Origin: Klebsormidium nitens | Lineage: Eukaryota; Streptophyta; Klebsormidiophyceae; Klebsormidiales; Klebsormidiaceae | Assembly: GCA_000708835.1 (NCBI GenBank) | Contig: DF237147.1 | Location: 7,169-71,168, forward strand | Reading direction: 5' to 3' | DNA length: 64,000 bases | Shown here: one piece after another, positions 49,286-61,317 of the stretch | How the letters are laid out: each line of letters opens with the position of its first letter | Position numbering within the stretch: the stretch's first letter is position 1 | The notes under the pieces: model-generated | Seen by the model: only the letters and a program-made list of their open reading frames with translations | Told to the model about the DNA's origin: nothing | The model's database searches: none | Program-made: the position numbers and the translations under genes

Positions 49286-50165
49286 GGGGTCCAAGTTGGC
49301 GTCGACCAGGCGTCGACCACAGCACCTGGAAGGGCAGGAGGCAGGAGGCAGGAGACCGTATGAAGCAGCGCTCTTGTTCTGCTGCCTCCTGACCCCTGCA
49401 GTAGAGTCCTGGGCTCTAGCTCCTCCTCCGAGTCAGAATGATGATGTACGTTTAATATTCCATTTCCTTTCTTTCAAGTTGAAGCCATCTCTGCCGACTA
49501 TTTCCTGACGTATATACATACCGTCAACCCAGAAGCTGTAACCCAGGTAGATAGACAAATTAGACCGAATTTGTCGACACTATATCTGGCATGTTGCTCG
49601 GTAGATGCTGCAAATTGGTATACTGGTATACTGTATTTTGCAGCTACCGATCGTTTTTTCTCAAGCACCGATTGCTCGTTCTCCGACGATATCGAGTTTT
49701 AACTTACTCTTGAGCCTGGGGCTAGTTCAACCAAGCTGAAGAAGACATCAATTTAAATTTGGGTCGGGTGACTTTGCGCAGACGGGCCACGGCTGCATCT
49801 GTCTGGCAGTGGCATTGCAGCACGATGCAGAGTGGCAGCAGCAGGTCAGATCAGTCGGATTCTGATCATGCAGGGGGAAGCTGCGCAGCCCTCGAACTTC
49901 AAACGCTCCTCATTTGCACCTTCGACGTCCTACCATAGGTATCAAGGGGGCCCCAAGCAAGTGACCTTCAATGTGGCACCACTTGCCGCATCAGCGTCGG
50001 CTATCCACGGTTTCCATAACTCCAGCCTGGGGCTTGATCAGAATGAGCTGAATTGCCGGTGGAAGCTTCTCTTGCTGCCATCATGTGTCAATTCTTTTGG
50101 CACCACTCACCTCCGGTGCTGCTTCCATAGAGCCAGGTTGTTCAGGCCCAGCTCTGACTTTCCCT
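49286..50165. promoter_or_regulatory. Divergent intergenic region, TAB2 / UNC93-like
   Basis: 880 bp between start codons. No repeat or gene was recognised. Confidence 0.45.
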
Positions 50166-53100
50166 ATGGCTTCTTTCAAAGACTACTTGGTTGTGGAGGG
50201 TGGCGCTGTCCAAAATGAAGGAGAGTTGCGCCCAGAGTCGCCAGCTTCGAGGGAATCAGCAGCAGACCGGTCAAAGTTGGACATGGAGACGTCAGTCTCT
50301 TTTCAGGTCTATGATGCAGAACCGCAGCTCACTCCACCAGATTGGTTCCAAAACCAGGGGGATGCAAACACCACTCCCGAGCTCAGCTTGGTTAACGGGC
50401 TGCCTGAAGCTGCAGCACCTGCGATGGAGGACGAAGAGGGGGGCTCTCTGTACAACCTCTTAGTCCTGTAAGCTTCTTCCAGGGGTTTCAGATGTTAATT
50501 CATTGCTCAAGGAATCTGCCTGAGGGAAGGTATTTGCAATTCTGGCACAGGGATTTCTTTCACACTCGCTTAAACTTTGGAAAGAATGCAGCTTTTGGAA
50601 AAGGGCTTCCCCTTCTGAAGCTAGCACTTTCATGTGCAGGTCCATGGGTTTCTTCTTCATGTTCAGCGCTTACAACACTCTCGGGGTAGGTTGCGCAGTC
50701 CACTAATTTGGGTTTTCTCGATTGTCAAATCAGGGCTAACAATGCACCAGCTACATTGGTGATGGGTGCATCTTGCTTTGACAAACTCTCACTTACAAAA
50801 CTCACTTCCACCTTGAAAAGCTTGCTTAGTTATTGTCATCCCTTCCTTGTGCAGGAATTTGTCACTTCAGTGTTGCCTGATTCGCTGGGTGACAAATCGA
50901 TGCTGCTCAATAGTTTCGTACAGTCCGTAGCTGTCTTTGCCGCCCCCGGCGTGGTAGCAACTACCGGCGAGGCACGTTCAATGGCCTTGGGTGGCCTTAC
51001 CTATGTTGTATATATATCCAGCTTGATAACAGGCCTGCCAACGGCCGTGCTGACAGCCAGTGCGTTGCTTGGCTTGGGCTCCTCGATTGTGTGGGTTGCG
51101 CAGGCAAGCTTTCCTCACCCAACTGATTTTCGAAGTCATTAGCGAACACCATTTTGAATAGCAAAACATCTTGGTTAAAGCGAATACTTGTCTGAAGCAT
51201 CATCTGATTAGCCTCTTCTATCTTGCTCAGCGGCCGAGCCGTTGGGGTTGCTCATTATTTGTTAGGTTGTTGACCAGGGCATCACCATCTGTGCTCACTG
51301 CTGACAACTGTTTTGTTTGGCATCAACGCAGGGGAGCTTTCTGACTCGATGCTGCCCGGCAAAGCTGCGCGGGGCATACAGTGGAGTGTTCTACTGCTTC
51401 TATTTCTCTTCCAACATCTTGGGGAACGTGGCAGCCTACTATGCCTTCAAGCTGTGAGCTAAGCACTAAAAACCAGAAGTAGCAGCTTTTCCATCAAGTC
51501 GCATCTTGCGGAGATTGCCGAAATACGAGATTTTTGGTGAGGATTTTCTGACAAAAAACAGCAAGAGATGAAGTCAGAGATCGATTGAGATGACATGATA
51601 TTACCTGTAGATGGTGCTTTGAGGAAGTACAGCTGAAAGACACACGTCCATTCACTGCCCATCTATGTGCGCTCATAAGCTTTAGGTTTTTTTTCATTTA
51701 GTGGAGGGAGATCAGGTCACTCACCTTGCACACTGTGGCTGTTGTTGCAGGTTGAATCTGCAGACCATGTTCTCCCTGTTTGCGGTGGTTGCCATGCTGG
51801 GCGTGCTTGTCCTGCTCCAGCTTGTGGAGTTCCCGGCCACATTAGCCATAGCAAACCCACAGGAGGAAGAAGAGTCTGCCCTCGACCAATGCAGCGGCAG
51901 TGAGAGCGAGGGTGCAGAGTCTGAAAGTGAGCTTGATTATGCTGAGGAATACGTGGAGGAGGAGCCTGATGTCCAGGCCGGTGAGAGCGCCGAGTCGCTA
52001 CCTGACAGCAGGCGGGATAACAGCCCGCAGTCTCGAGTGACCACACTGCTAATCTACAGCCTGCTGGCACCCATGAGCTTCTACACCGGCTTTGAGGTGA
52101 GCATCGGTTCAGACAGATCTGTAGCGCATGGAACAGATTCTTTTAGAGGTAATCGTGAGAGGTTGAAGGTCATGTAAGTGGACTTTCGAGACGTCATATG
52201 TTGCTTTCAAATCCCTTTCCGTTTGTCCTTCTTCCGTCGCGACCTGGACCAGATCAGAGTTCGTGGTTATCAGAACTTCTTCTAGCTGTGCAATGGACCT
52301 GCTTAACTTAGTGACACATGCTTCTTCAGTCCTGATACGACCATCTGGTGCAGGCTTCGTTCTGGTCGGCCCAGTTCACGAAACTGATTCCTCCCGAGAC
52401 GATTGGACTGGTGAGTAGAGAACCGCTACGCAGGCAGCTTTTTCGTCCTGCTGTCACGGTCACTCTCTTGATGTATTTCCGAAGGAAAACATGGCCACTT
52501 GGTTGGCATGCCTTGCCAGCTTCCAAGTCGCCCCTACTCTCGACCTTCAAAGCACACGTTCTGCTTTGGCGGGGTGGTCAAGCTGTTCGGGGCTGTTTAC
52601 TTTCACGCCCTTCTCTTTCCCTGACTTTTCGCTCGCCTTCCAGGTCCTTGCTGTGACCGGCATTGGGGAGGTGATTGGCGCTCTGGGGCTCGGCATGGTG
52701 TCCGATTGTTTCGGACGGCGGGCTCCCACCTTTATCGTGGGCTCCCTTATGTTTCTCTACGGGCTCTACCTCTGCATACCCCTCTACGAGGCGGCCAAGC
52801 TGGTGAGACTCCGCACAAACAACTGCGCGCGACCCCTCCCGGCCGCCCCTTCTGGCCCGCTCACTTGTCATGCTGGTCTCCAGTTGCTGCCTAGTCCCTC
52901 AAACGGCTGACGCTCATCTTGCGGTGCCTCCCAGGATGAGCTCCTCGAGCCCACGCTCCTCGGCGCTCCCGTGGTGGCCTACATCAGCGGCTTTGCGTTT
53001 GGGGTGGGCGACGGGGTCTTCAATAGCCACATGTGAGCCCAGCGCTGGCCGCATTGATGCATCCCCAGCTCAATCCCTGTCTCTGTCGCGAAAATCTGCA

Positions 53101-54153
53101 CCTCAGCCTTCACTTGGTTGTTGTGTGATAAGCTCTTGATTTCTTTCAACGGCGCCACTTGACGACGAAGAGAGCCCCAAGGAGCTTGCAGCGGCTCGCT
53201 TTGCGGTCTGGTTATAACGTCCTGATTCCTGACACGTGTTGCTTTCTTCTTCACTCAGGTTCACTGTCATCTCGAGCCTCTTCTCTCCCGAGGACTTGGA
53301 AGCGTGGGCTCTGTTCAACCTCCTTGGGGTAAGAGACTCGTTTCTCCGCGACATGCCAGGTTGTCCTGCTTCTGAGCTGCGATTGAATTGAATCGTGTGA
53401 GTGCGCACCACTGTTTGCTTCGACACTCATGGCTCCTTGTTGTTTGCAGACCCTCGGTTCGGCAGCGGCCTTTGCGTACGGCATTGCGAAGCCAATGGAT
53501 GGACCCGGCAGAAGCTTGACGCAGGTGAGGTGGCAGGCTCTAGGATCTAACCCTGGTCTTTACTGGCCCTTGCCGTTTCTGTCAGGCACACCGTGCTCGT
53601 AAGCGGTGCGGGAAGCTTGAACTTCGGATGGCGGAACAAGGTTGGAATGTTTTGTCACAAAGAGATGGGCACATCCGTGACTTCTCAAGAAGCTCGGTGC
53701 CCGGTCGCAAAGATATTACAGGAACCCCGTAGCCCACTTCTTCTTTTAGGGGTTGTTCTCGCTAAAGCATCTTGGTCCAAATGATGTTCTCTGTTTACAC
53801 GCCGTAGCCACCTGGGCATAGGCTTTATATGGCACACAGATAATTTTGTATGTTGTTATCTATGATCCTTATTCAATGGGCCTTCTCACACAATCGAGCT
53901 TGGGGCGCTTGACCTATCACAGCAGTTTCTTTCGACCGAGCCCGTGGCGGGGGTTCTAACGGCAACTTACCAAGCCTCCTCGCAGTTATCATAAGAACCT
54001 TCTAGTTATTAGAAATTGCCAACCTTTGCCTTGCAGGTTTACACTCAAGCAGGTATTCTTATAATAGGTACGGTCTTGTACGTGGTAGTTGACACGTTAC
54101 TGGTGCATTGGCAGCGGCAAGAAAGTTCAGACGACAACAAGAAAGATAGTTGA
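50166..54153 (+). CDS. UNC93/MFSD11-like membrane transporter
   Basis: Eleven exons (50166-50467, 50640-50685, 50855-51103, 51332-51453, 51751-52096, 52354-52410, 52644-52802, 52935-53032, 53259-53328, 53450-53524, 54037-54153) join in phase to 546 residues. After an acidic N-terminal tail of about 100 residues comes LSMGFFFMFSAYNTLG, the first helix of UNC93-type MFS proteins. Next are LLGLGSSIVWVAQGSFLTRC (the family's W-x-x-Q-G segment), LRGAYSGVFYCFYFSSNILG, the MFS loop motif GLGMVSDCFGRR, and FGVGDGVFNSHM, the family's second-half G-x-GD motif. A 70-residue acidic loop (EEEESALDQC onward) lies between the halves. UNC93 proteins are linked to potassium handling or receptor trafficking; the role here is unknown. 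Intron 3 has a GC donor. Confidence 0.88.
51104..51331 (+). other. GC-AG intron in the UNC93-like gene
   Basis: The exon ends GCGCAG at 51103 and the intron starts GCAAGC. The acceptor AACGCAG precedes GGGAGCTTTCTG. The joined frame WVAQ|GSFLTR is the conserved family motif. Confidence 0.9.
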
Positions 54154-55388
54154 CACGTGTTTCATAATCTTTCAGTCATCTGGTGCAATCTTGCGGTTGC
54201 GCTGGCGTGGCTGAATAAACGAGCTGCCGAAGGAGTCCAATATCTCTTTTAGCAGGCAAGTGCTTGCTTGGATGAACTATGCTTCTATGCAGCTCGGATC
54301 TCACAGTTAGCATTAGGACTGAAAACAACGGTACATAGCACTTCCCTTCCTGCCCAAACGATTAAGCGAACGGCTGAAATAGCCGGTGGTCTAGGTTGCA
54401 AGCATCCGTCCCCATGTGATTGTTTTGCATAGCGTAGCCATTTAGCAACTTCAATAAGCTGCTTGCTAACCATATAATACTTGCATGCAAAGGAAACAAT
54501 TGTCACTAAGATGCAGGATCAGACAGGACCGTCGATTGTTGCATGCTAAAACGTAAAGTAGAATGATTGACCTCGTCGGCAATTAGTTTCTATCTTGAAG
54601 GATGTGATCCATGATATTATATAGATTACAAATGTCATGCATGCATGGATCGTAACGGACTCTCCTGTCAATGCACGCGAGCCATTGAATTGCCTGCATG
54701 GTCAGCGCCATTTTGTATGGCTCTCGGTTCGCAATGCATCCAATTAATGTCAGTTTAACATGTCTAATGTCAGTTTAACATGTCCGACAGGTCGGATATA
54801 CATATACGACCTTGTCTATTTCTGCCAGTCAATGATGACCATGTCCGCGACATGAACCACTTAGTATACATACTAGGTACATATTCCCATGTCAGTGTGA
54901 GGCTAATTCTTATCATATTGTGGATCTAGGTATACAGGCTTTGACCTCATGCTTCGTGGCTGCTTATCTAGATTTGATAAAACAAATAGCATTGCGTGCG
55001 GACGCCTCAGCCTGGTTGCACGCATCCTGGGTCACGCCTTTGTGGTTCAACAAGGTTATTGATTGGTTGCAGACTCGTCCTACTTGACTGGGTAAGAGCG
55101 TAGGAGGGCTGGCGCAGCCACACTCATTCAAATCATTTAACAAAATAGAATCTGTACTGCAGGAGCGGGATACTAGTGCAGGCTTGCTGTCTGCAATGAC
55201 GGCACTCAACCTTTCTGCAAGTCTGGGCTTACAGAAACACAGCTTATCCACAGCTTATCAATCAAAATCCAGCCTGACATCTGTACCCATGACCACCACC
55301 TTAATCAACGCTTCAAGTCACGACTCGAGGTAATCAATGACTATACTGCTTGCTGCAAAATTCACAGTGGACATACTGCTTGTGGATA
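54154..55388. other. Convergent 3' intergenic region
   Basis: Low-GC sequence between the UNC93-like gene and the small membrane protein gene. It contains one short direct repeat, TAATGTCAGTTTAACATGTC, at about 54746 and 54765. No gene was recognised. Confidence 0.5.
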
Positions 55389-56000
55389 TCACTTTCGTTG
55401 GATGTGCTCTCTTTGTTTTTCTGCAGCTTGCAATGCTGTAACTACGGAAGGCACTTGTTCAGGACTGCTTGCTCTGCGTTCTGCTTCAATAGCTGTCACC
55501 TTGTTATCTGCGCAGAAGTCCAAAGAAACTCTTGCTCGTTAAAAGTGGGTTGCTCACTTGTTCCCCTTCAATCACTCTCAAACAGGCACAAAGGAAGCTT
55601 TTGGTCATTGCAGCGAGTGCTTTAGACTGGGCAGCCGTGACCTCATGTTTTGAAAACTTTCCCTCATCCTCAGAGTAGTAGATTGATTGCTGACAAATCT
55701 GATTTCCGACCATCTCAAGGTATCCTTTGTCCTGCAGAAGTTCAGCCACAAAACATGGGAGCTGCAACGAAGTTTTGTGATTTGAACCACAAGTGCATCT
55801 GTCAGAGCCTCAGTGAGCTGAAGATATGTCAAAATTTTGATGCATGGCCGCTTACAGAAACCCGTTTTGATCATGAACAGCTCCATCGAAGCCCCCACAA
55901 CGAAGCACACGGCTGCCAGCTTCGCCTGAAAACGCCAATCAATCCCTGATCGTCGCCCCAGGCCATGAACAGCTGTGGCATTGGAGCTCGCAGACATCAT
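55389..56000 (-). CDS. Small single-pass membrane protein, SMIM4/UQCC5-like
   Basis: Two exons (56000-55856 and 55507-55389) join in phase to 87 residues. An upstream in-frame stop leaves ATG-ATG at 56000 as the start. After 25 residues comes DWRFQAKLAAVCFVVGASME with one hydrophobic helix, then LFMIKTGFYNKVTAIEAERR and a polar, charged tail ending HIQRK. The pattern of helix, ME-x-x-MIK, TFY/GFY, and a charged ExERR helix resembles SMIM4/UQCC5, an inner-membrane assembly factor of respiratory complex III, and similar small proteins of plants. This homology is proposed from the visible pattern and is not tested. Divergent with PIG-H. Confidence 0.7.
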
Positions 56001-56672
56001 TCGGCTCCTATCTCGACGTATTGCCACTGTCACTATGGTGCGGATTCACTAGCTAGGTCGGCGTTCATTGATGAACTACTGCAGTTTCATCATTGTATGT
56101 TCGACGCAAAAACATGGAAACCAAAGATGGACTTTTGACTAAGTAGATGATCAACACTTTGGGGATTAGTTACATAGATGACGTTGGCTCTATTCTGTTG
56201 TCAGAGAATCAAGGAAGCACTGTCGAATTCAAGAGAGCTTACACAGCGTCTCCTTTCCGTTTCCTCCAGTTGCTCATCCCCCAAGGATAGCTCTACTTCT
56301 GTCAAGTTCTGATGAGATTTGTGCCGGCCAGTTCCCAACCAGCTTCTGAAAAATACCGCGCGCGCGCGCGCTAAACGTTTGCTACGCACAAAAACCGTCA
56401 AGCTTCACCATTTCTGCAACGTTTTTCTAAACGTTTGCCGTTTCTGTAATTAGTATACCATTACCGACTGTCGTGCTGCCAAACCATTACCGTTTGTAGG
56501 GCCTCAATATAACTTACCCACAGAAGTCTGTAGTCCTGAGCTGATCGTCCTGAAAGTTGAACAGCGAGCAAGCAGATGGAGTCCTGCATGCTGCCTCCGT
56601 GGAGCGACATTTCGGATCGATGTAGGAACATGTGTTACGCCCTCAGCCGATTTGGATGCTCTACTTAGAACC
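56001..56672. promoter_or_regulatory. Divergent intergenic region, small membrane protein / PIG-H
   Basis: 672 bp between start codons. It includes an uninterrupted CG dinucleotide run at about 56357-56371 and minus-strand open frames flanked by splice-like sites (discussed as a finding). Confidence 0.45.
56357..56371. repeat. (CG)n simple repeat
   Basis: About seven uninterrupted CG dinucleotides, just upstream of the two divergent genes. Confidence 0.85.
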
Positions 56673-58220
56673 ATGAAGCCAGGGGAGCAGCTGTGCTACA
56701 CCCGGCTTCTTCACCTCAGCCTGCACGAAGAGCATGTCGTGTCTCGCAAGCGCTGGCATGCAACCATTGGTCAGCAAGTTGGGGGCCGCAGGAGCAGGAA
56801 GATCAGCTGGCTACTGCCGCAGGTGCCCATTGGGAACCTGTGTACGTGGGTGGTGGCGATTGCGGTGCTGCTGCAGGTGAGCAGGTGCACAACAGCAGTG
56901 CACCTTCTGCTTGGCTGGATGCTTAGCAGGTCTACCTGAGGCTGCAGATTGTTCTCAAAAAGGGGGATTGCTAACAGGCTGTTCATCTCAAAGAGCGTGA
57001 CGATGCCGCTGGTGCACCCAGATCAATGCAATCTTTGGGGCCTATATTGTTGCCAAAGTTTGCTAATGCAACATTGTCTTCTAAACAGTGGGAGGCAGTG
57101 TGATGAGAGCAGTGTGGGGTACCTTGGTGCCTTGCACGACATGTACAGCTGGGGTCAGTTATAGTCACGATCGCCTTGATTGATGGGTTGACATGTGTCA
57201 AGAACCCTGGAGTATGAAGCCTTTCCTTGCACGCCCTTGCAGGTGGTGTCGTTCTACTTCAGTGGCCCTCTGTCTCTCACGCTCCTGGGCTGGTGCCTTG
57301 TTGCTGAGCTCCTCTGGAAACTCTCCATTGTGCAGCAAGGTAGGAGCTGCTTCAGAAAGGGCCGTTCTACAGGGTGTGGCTCGCGCTTCCTACCAACATT
57401 CAATAGACGGGCTGAGACAACTGCACCATCAGTTCTGAGGAAGATCTTTATACTGGAGCCAGTTTTTGTTAGATGATTTCAATCAACCTCATTTCTGCTT
57501 TCTATTTCCAGAGTCGGTGTTGGTGGTTCACTCGCTGGGGCTGCAGGTAGAGACCGTCTGGCTCAGGTGAGGGACCGTTCCTGTCTTGCACTGCACCACC
57601 AACAGTGAAGACACATCCGCAGCTAGAAGCAGACAGACCCGTCTTTTGAATTCTACACCAGCTACAGCCAAAGTGTGCCAGACGCTACTCAATTCGACCA
57701 TGTCGTCCAAGTCCATGTGCTTGCCTTCGAAGGCTTTGAGGCAGCCTGAGTCAGATCGTGTGCTTTCTTTGTGCAGCGGCCGCATTCACCGAACCTTTCT
57801 GCCCATGGACCGAATCCGCGCCGTGATCATCAACGAGGCCGTCCATAGCCACACCTCCTTCTTCTATCTGGCCCTGCTTGTAAACGACAGCAGCGAATTG
57901 ACACTGATTTATCGGGTGAGTGTTCCACAAAGTCGAGCATTTTTGGTCTGGTTTGGCAGCTGTGCCCTTACGGTCAGCTATGGTTCCGGCTTGAATCAGT
58001 AACGAGGACGCACGTATGTTCTGCTGGATCAATCTTTCCTTTGAGGCTTCATGCAAAGTGCGAAAATGATTGGCTTGAAGGTACCCAATTTACTTGCTTT
58101 GTGCAGAATCTACGGCCACCTCTCAAAGTGTTGACAGAGGTACGGACTGCCGTTGAGCGAGCTCTGCTCGTACATGAGCAGGAGCAACAGAAAGAGCGGC
58201 CTGCATCGATGCCAGATTGA
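56673..58220 (+). CDS. PIGH: GPI N-acetylglucosaminyltransferase subunit PIG-H
   Basis: PIG-H is a small ER-membrane subunit of the enzyme complex that adds GlcNAc to phosphatidylinositol, the first step of GPI-anchor synthesis. Five exons (56673-56876, 57243-57339, 57512-57566, 57777-57915, 58107-58220) join in phase to 202 residues, against about 190 in animals. Two hydrophobic segments (WVVAIAVLLQVVSFYF and LSLTLLGWCLVAELLW) form the family's hairpin. The PIG-H domain follows: ESVLVVHSLGLQVETVWL, RTFLPMDRIRAVIINEAV, FFYLALLVNDSSELTLIY and the C-terminal RPPLKVLTEV. The substrate of this pathway is the product of the PI synthase encoded at 8286-12526, although the genes are 44 kb apart. Confidence 0.93.
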
Positions 58221-59055
58221 CTGTACTCAATCACTGACTTCATTATAGCATAGGACTGCAAAGAGTAGGCAGGCCCAGAAAAGCATACAGTACGCAAGCG
58301 CTTGAGGACCAGTAGCGATTGGTTCTCGAACGAGGAACGAGGAACGAGATCAAGGTTGTCCGACTGCGATAAGGATGCAATATGTCGTCAAGTTATAAAG
58401 CTATTCAACGTCGGACTCCGGGTAAAGCCAAGCTGGTCATGCGCTCTGCAGCAAATTGCTCGACATCACCGGAATTATAGTCAGTGATGCTCTGGATTTT
58501 CATCATGGTCACTTCTCTGTGCCCCATGTTGCATGGTATACAAGCGCTGGACCAATCTGGTTTCAACGTTTGAATGTAGACTTGGATTGATTGGAAAGTG
58601 GCCGCCCTGCCCGGCAAGTTTCTGGAAATTACTGAATGCATGTATGTTACAAGATTATCCATTGCATGGCTGGCGGATCGATGCACCTGCTTGATCGTAT
58701 CGCGCGTGCGGCTCAGTGCATTCAATGATTCAGTTGCTTGCGCGCAGAATCGAGACTGTTCTTGCAAGTCGCTACATACACGTACGTACATGTAGAGCCT
58801 GAGTATTCAATGAGTCATCAAAACTGAAGCAAGTGCAGCCTAGCTGGGTAACGGAATTTGCAAACTCAAGATCATAGCCAGGCGATGAACGAAAACAACA
58901 TCGAGAAGGCTTGGGCTTAACTTGGCAAAGGGAGAAAGCCCATGCAGGCTGTTCCATATTCAGAAAATCTGATCGGAAGATCCTTGTCGAGAACCCACGT
59001 ATGTGTCTAATGCAAACGAGAAGCTCGACAGGACCTGTAGATGCTCTCCGAACTC
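58221..59055. other. Convergent 3' intergenic region
   Basis: Sequence between PIG-H and SEN34 stop codons. No gene or repeat was recognised. Confidence 0.5.
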
Positions 59056-61317
59056 TCATGTTCTCTTTCGAGGTGGCGGTGGAGGGACGGCTCTGAGTCC
59101 CCGGCTGACCCCAGACGCCGTGACCAGATCGGGAGCAATGACAAAGTACTGGACCTGCCTTTCCCAGCCTTCAGAGCCGCCTTCCTTCCGACTAACCAGT
59201 GCTATCAGAAACTTCTTCCGAGCCGTCAAAGCCACACGACTTGCAGCTGACAAACTTGGATAAGGTAACCTCGAGGCCTTCGACAGTACCCGCACCACAA
59301 ACTCCGAGTGATAGTCCATCGGATCACCTGCATCGAAGATTGGATCAGATCCAATGTGAGCGAAAGGACAGAACGAGGACGAAGTTGCGACATATCCGGC
59401 CCCTGCGTGGAGACACAATCTGGCTGTCAAATTCTTCTTGCTTCCTGAAGGATCGAAGCCAGAAGCTGTACCAAGCACCTCAATACGGCGAGCCTGATTT
59501 GAAGTAAGCCGGACACAACTAGTCAATTCTAGCCGAAGGCAGTCTTACCTGCATAAGCCAGGAAGTTGCCCCCAAAGTTGGTCCCACTGGTGATGGTATA
59601 CCTGAAGAACGGAGACGCACATGGACATCATTGGAGTGGCGGTTTCAGGAGGACGGGCTGAGATAGACATTGCCCAGCCAACCAGCTCAATTCGCAGAGC
59701 TGCACAAACACATCTTCAAATAGAAGTTTCTTTTATTTGTAATGTTCCCGCATTACAAGGGAACAGCTCCCAGATTGGTGGGGCTTACTCACCCTCTGAC
59801 GTACATGTCCTCGTAAACTACAAAGCGGTCCGACTCTTCGTGCGGGGGAGCGGGCACACCAGGCACGGCTGAGACAGAGAATGGGAGGCGCAACTCAGAA
59901 ATTAACCGTATAATTGCACTGCCCCGTTTGTTCAGAGAATCACACTGTGAGGACATGAGGTCCAGCCTGAAGGCGCATCACAAGTCTACATTACGATTCG
60001 GCAGCTGTGCATCCCGATTGTGCTTTCATAGTCCAAAGGGTCCCCATTTCGTGTGGTCTGACTAATCTGGTCCACTATGGTGAGCCCCTCACCTGCATCT
60101 ATGGAATCCGGTGACTTGGTCAAGACATTCTTTTGCATGGTGCCTGCAAATGACAGCCAGTACTCCTCCTCCCTGCTTCCCTTCTTCTTCTTTGCAGGCG
60201 CTGATGCAGGGGTGGACGGTTCACAGGGCGCCGCAGCAGCGTCTGATCCTGCATCACCACCGGCGCCCACTGTGGCGTCCTCTACCCCTGATACAGCCTC
60301 TCCCCTACTCTCTAAGGCGGACGGGCTCGACGACACTTCTTCGTCTGCTTGTCTATCCTGGATTGCATCTGTTCCGTTGTCTGCCACTCGATCGGAGGCT
60401 ATCCGTTCAGTGTCGATGATTGCAGCCCGCTTCCCTGCTTCTGGTACAGTCGTTGGTACTGTAGCAGGGCCCTGTACATTTGGCGGTGATGGTTCTTTAG
60501 GCTGGCTTGTGTTTGCATCTGTTGTGGCCTCGCTCTGAGATCTTTTTTCCGAGAGTCTTTCCAAATCTTCTTGGGTAGGCGTTGGGGCTGGGGCTTGTGA
60601 CAGCACAGCTAGCGGCAACGGGTCTGGTGCAATCAGGAACCAGCCTGCGCAAATGAGAACAACATGTCACAAGTGTGGGTTGAGATACTCTGACAACTCG
60701 ATAAGAAGAACACATCAGCTTTGTCACATGGGGCGCCTTTTGTAGCTTGACGTTGATCGCTAGGAGCTAGGCATCCCACTTTTTTCTTACCGAAGCCCTT
60801 GAGAAGTGGCCTTCCTTGGACAAATTTCCACTGAGCTGGCCTTCTTTTCCGCTACCTTCCGCCAAAGCACTCGAACAAAGTGCGCAATCAGCGCTCACCT
60901 CTCTTGAGGCCCAATTGCAATTCCTCCGGCATCAGCAGCAGCGGCAGGCTGTGGGGCATGTGCTCCTGGTGGGTGTTGCCCGTGTTGGGTCCAATGAGAG
61001 CGCCAATGAAGCGGCGCTGCTCTCGCAGCAGCTTCACATCTGCAGAATGTCAATGACAGTTTCCACCAACACCTCCCAATTTGCATTCTGGGTGAAAGGC
61101 ACGATCTGAAAAGCAATTGTACAGCAAAACAAGATTCCCTGATGCACTTGAGCATAAACTCGGTGTCAGAGCTTTCCTCGAACCTCTTGATGGATGGGTG
61201 GTGGAACTCAAGCAGTGGAAAGAAAACGAGTTGAAGGATTCGTGGTGGCATCTTACCATCAGCACTCCAAACATACCCACGCCCTGTCGCAAGGTGTACC
61301 ACAACCTCAGAAACCAT
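59056..61317 (-). CDS. TSEN34: tRNA-splicing endonuclease catalytic subunit SEN34
   Basis: SEN34 cuts the 3' splice site of pre-tRNAs within the SEN complex. Six exons (61317-61257, 61039-60899, 60644-60093, 59868-59793, 59601-59549, 59327-59056) join in phase to 384 residues; human TSEN34 has 310. The N-terminal domain shows GRGYVWSADDVKLLREQRR and HSLPLLLMPEELQLG, the family signature. The catalytic domain has YVRGYTITSGTNFGGNFLAY and GDPMDYHSEF. Putative catalytic Tyr293, His301 and Lys332 have exactly the spacing of human Tyr247, His255 and Lys286 (8 and 31 residues). The extra length is a central low-complexity insert of about 180 residues, rich in Ser, Ala, Pro and Glu, ending in a basic KKKKGSREEE patch encoded by the 552-bp exon 3. 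Confidence 0.95.

Noticed and set aside
59056-59526. Minus-strand 156-codon frame read as a stand-alone gene
   Set aside because: Only its downstream part from 59327 is the last exon of SEN34; the upstream part is intron, shown by the acceptor at 59328 and the catalytic-domain alignment.
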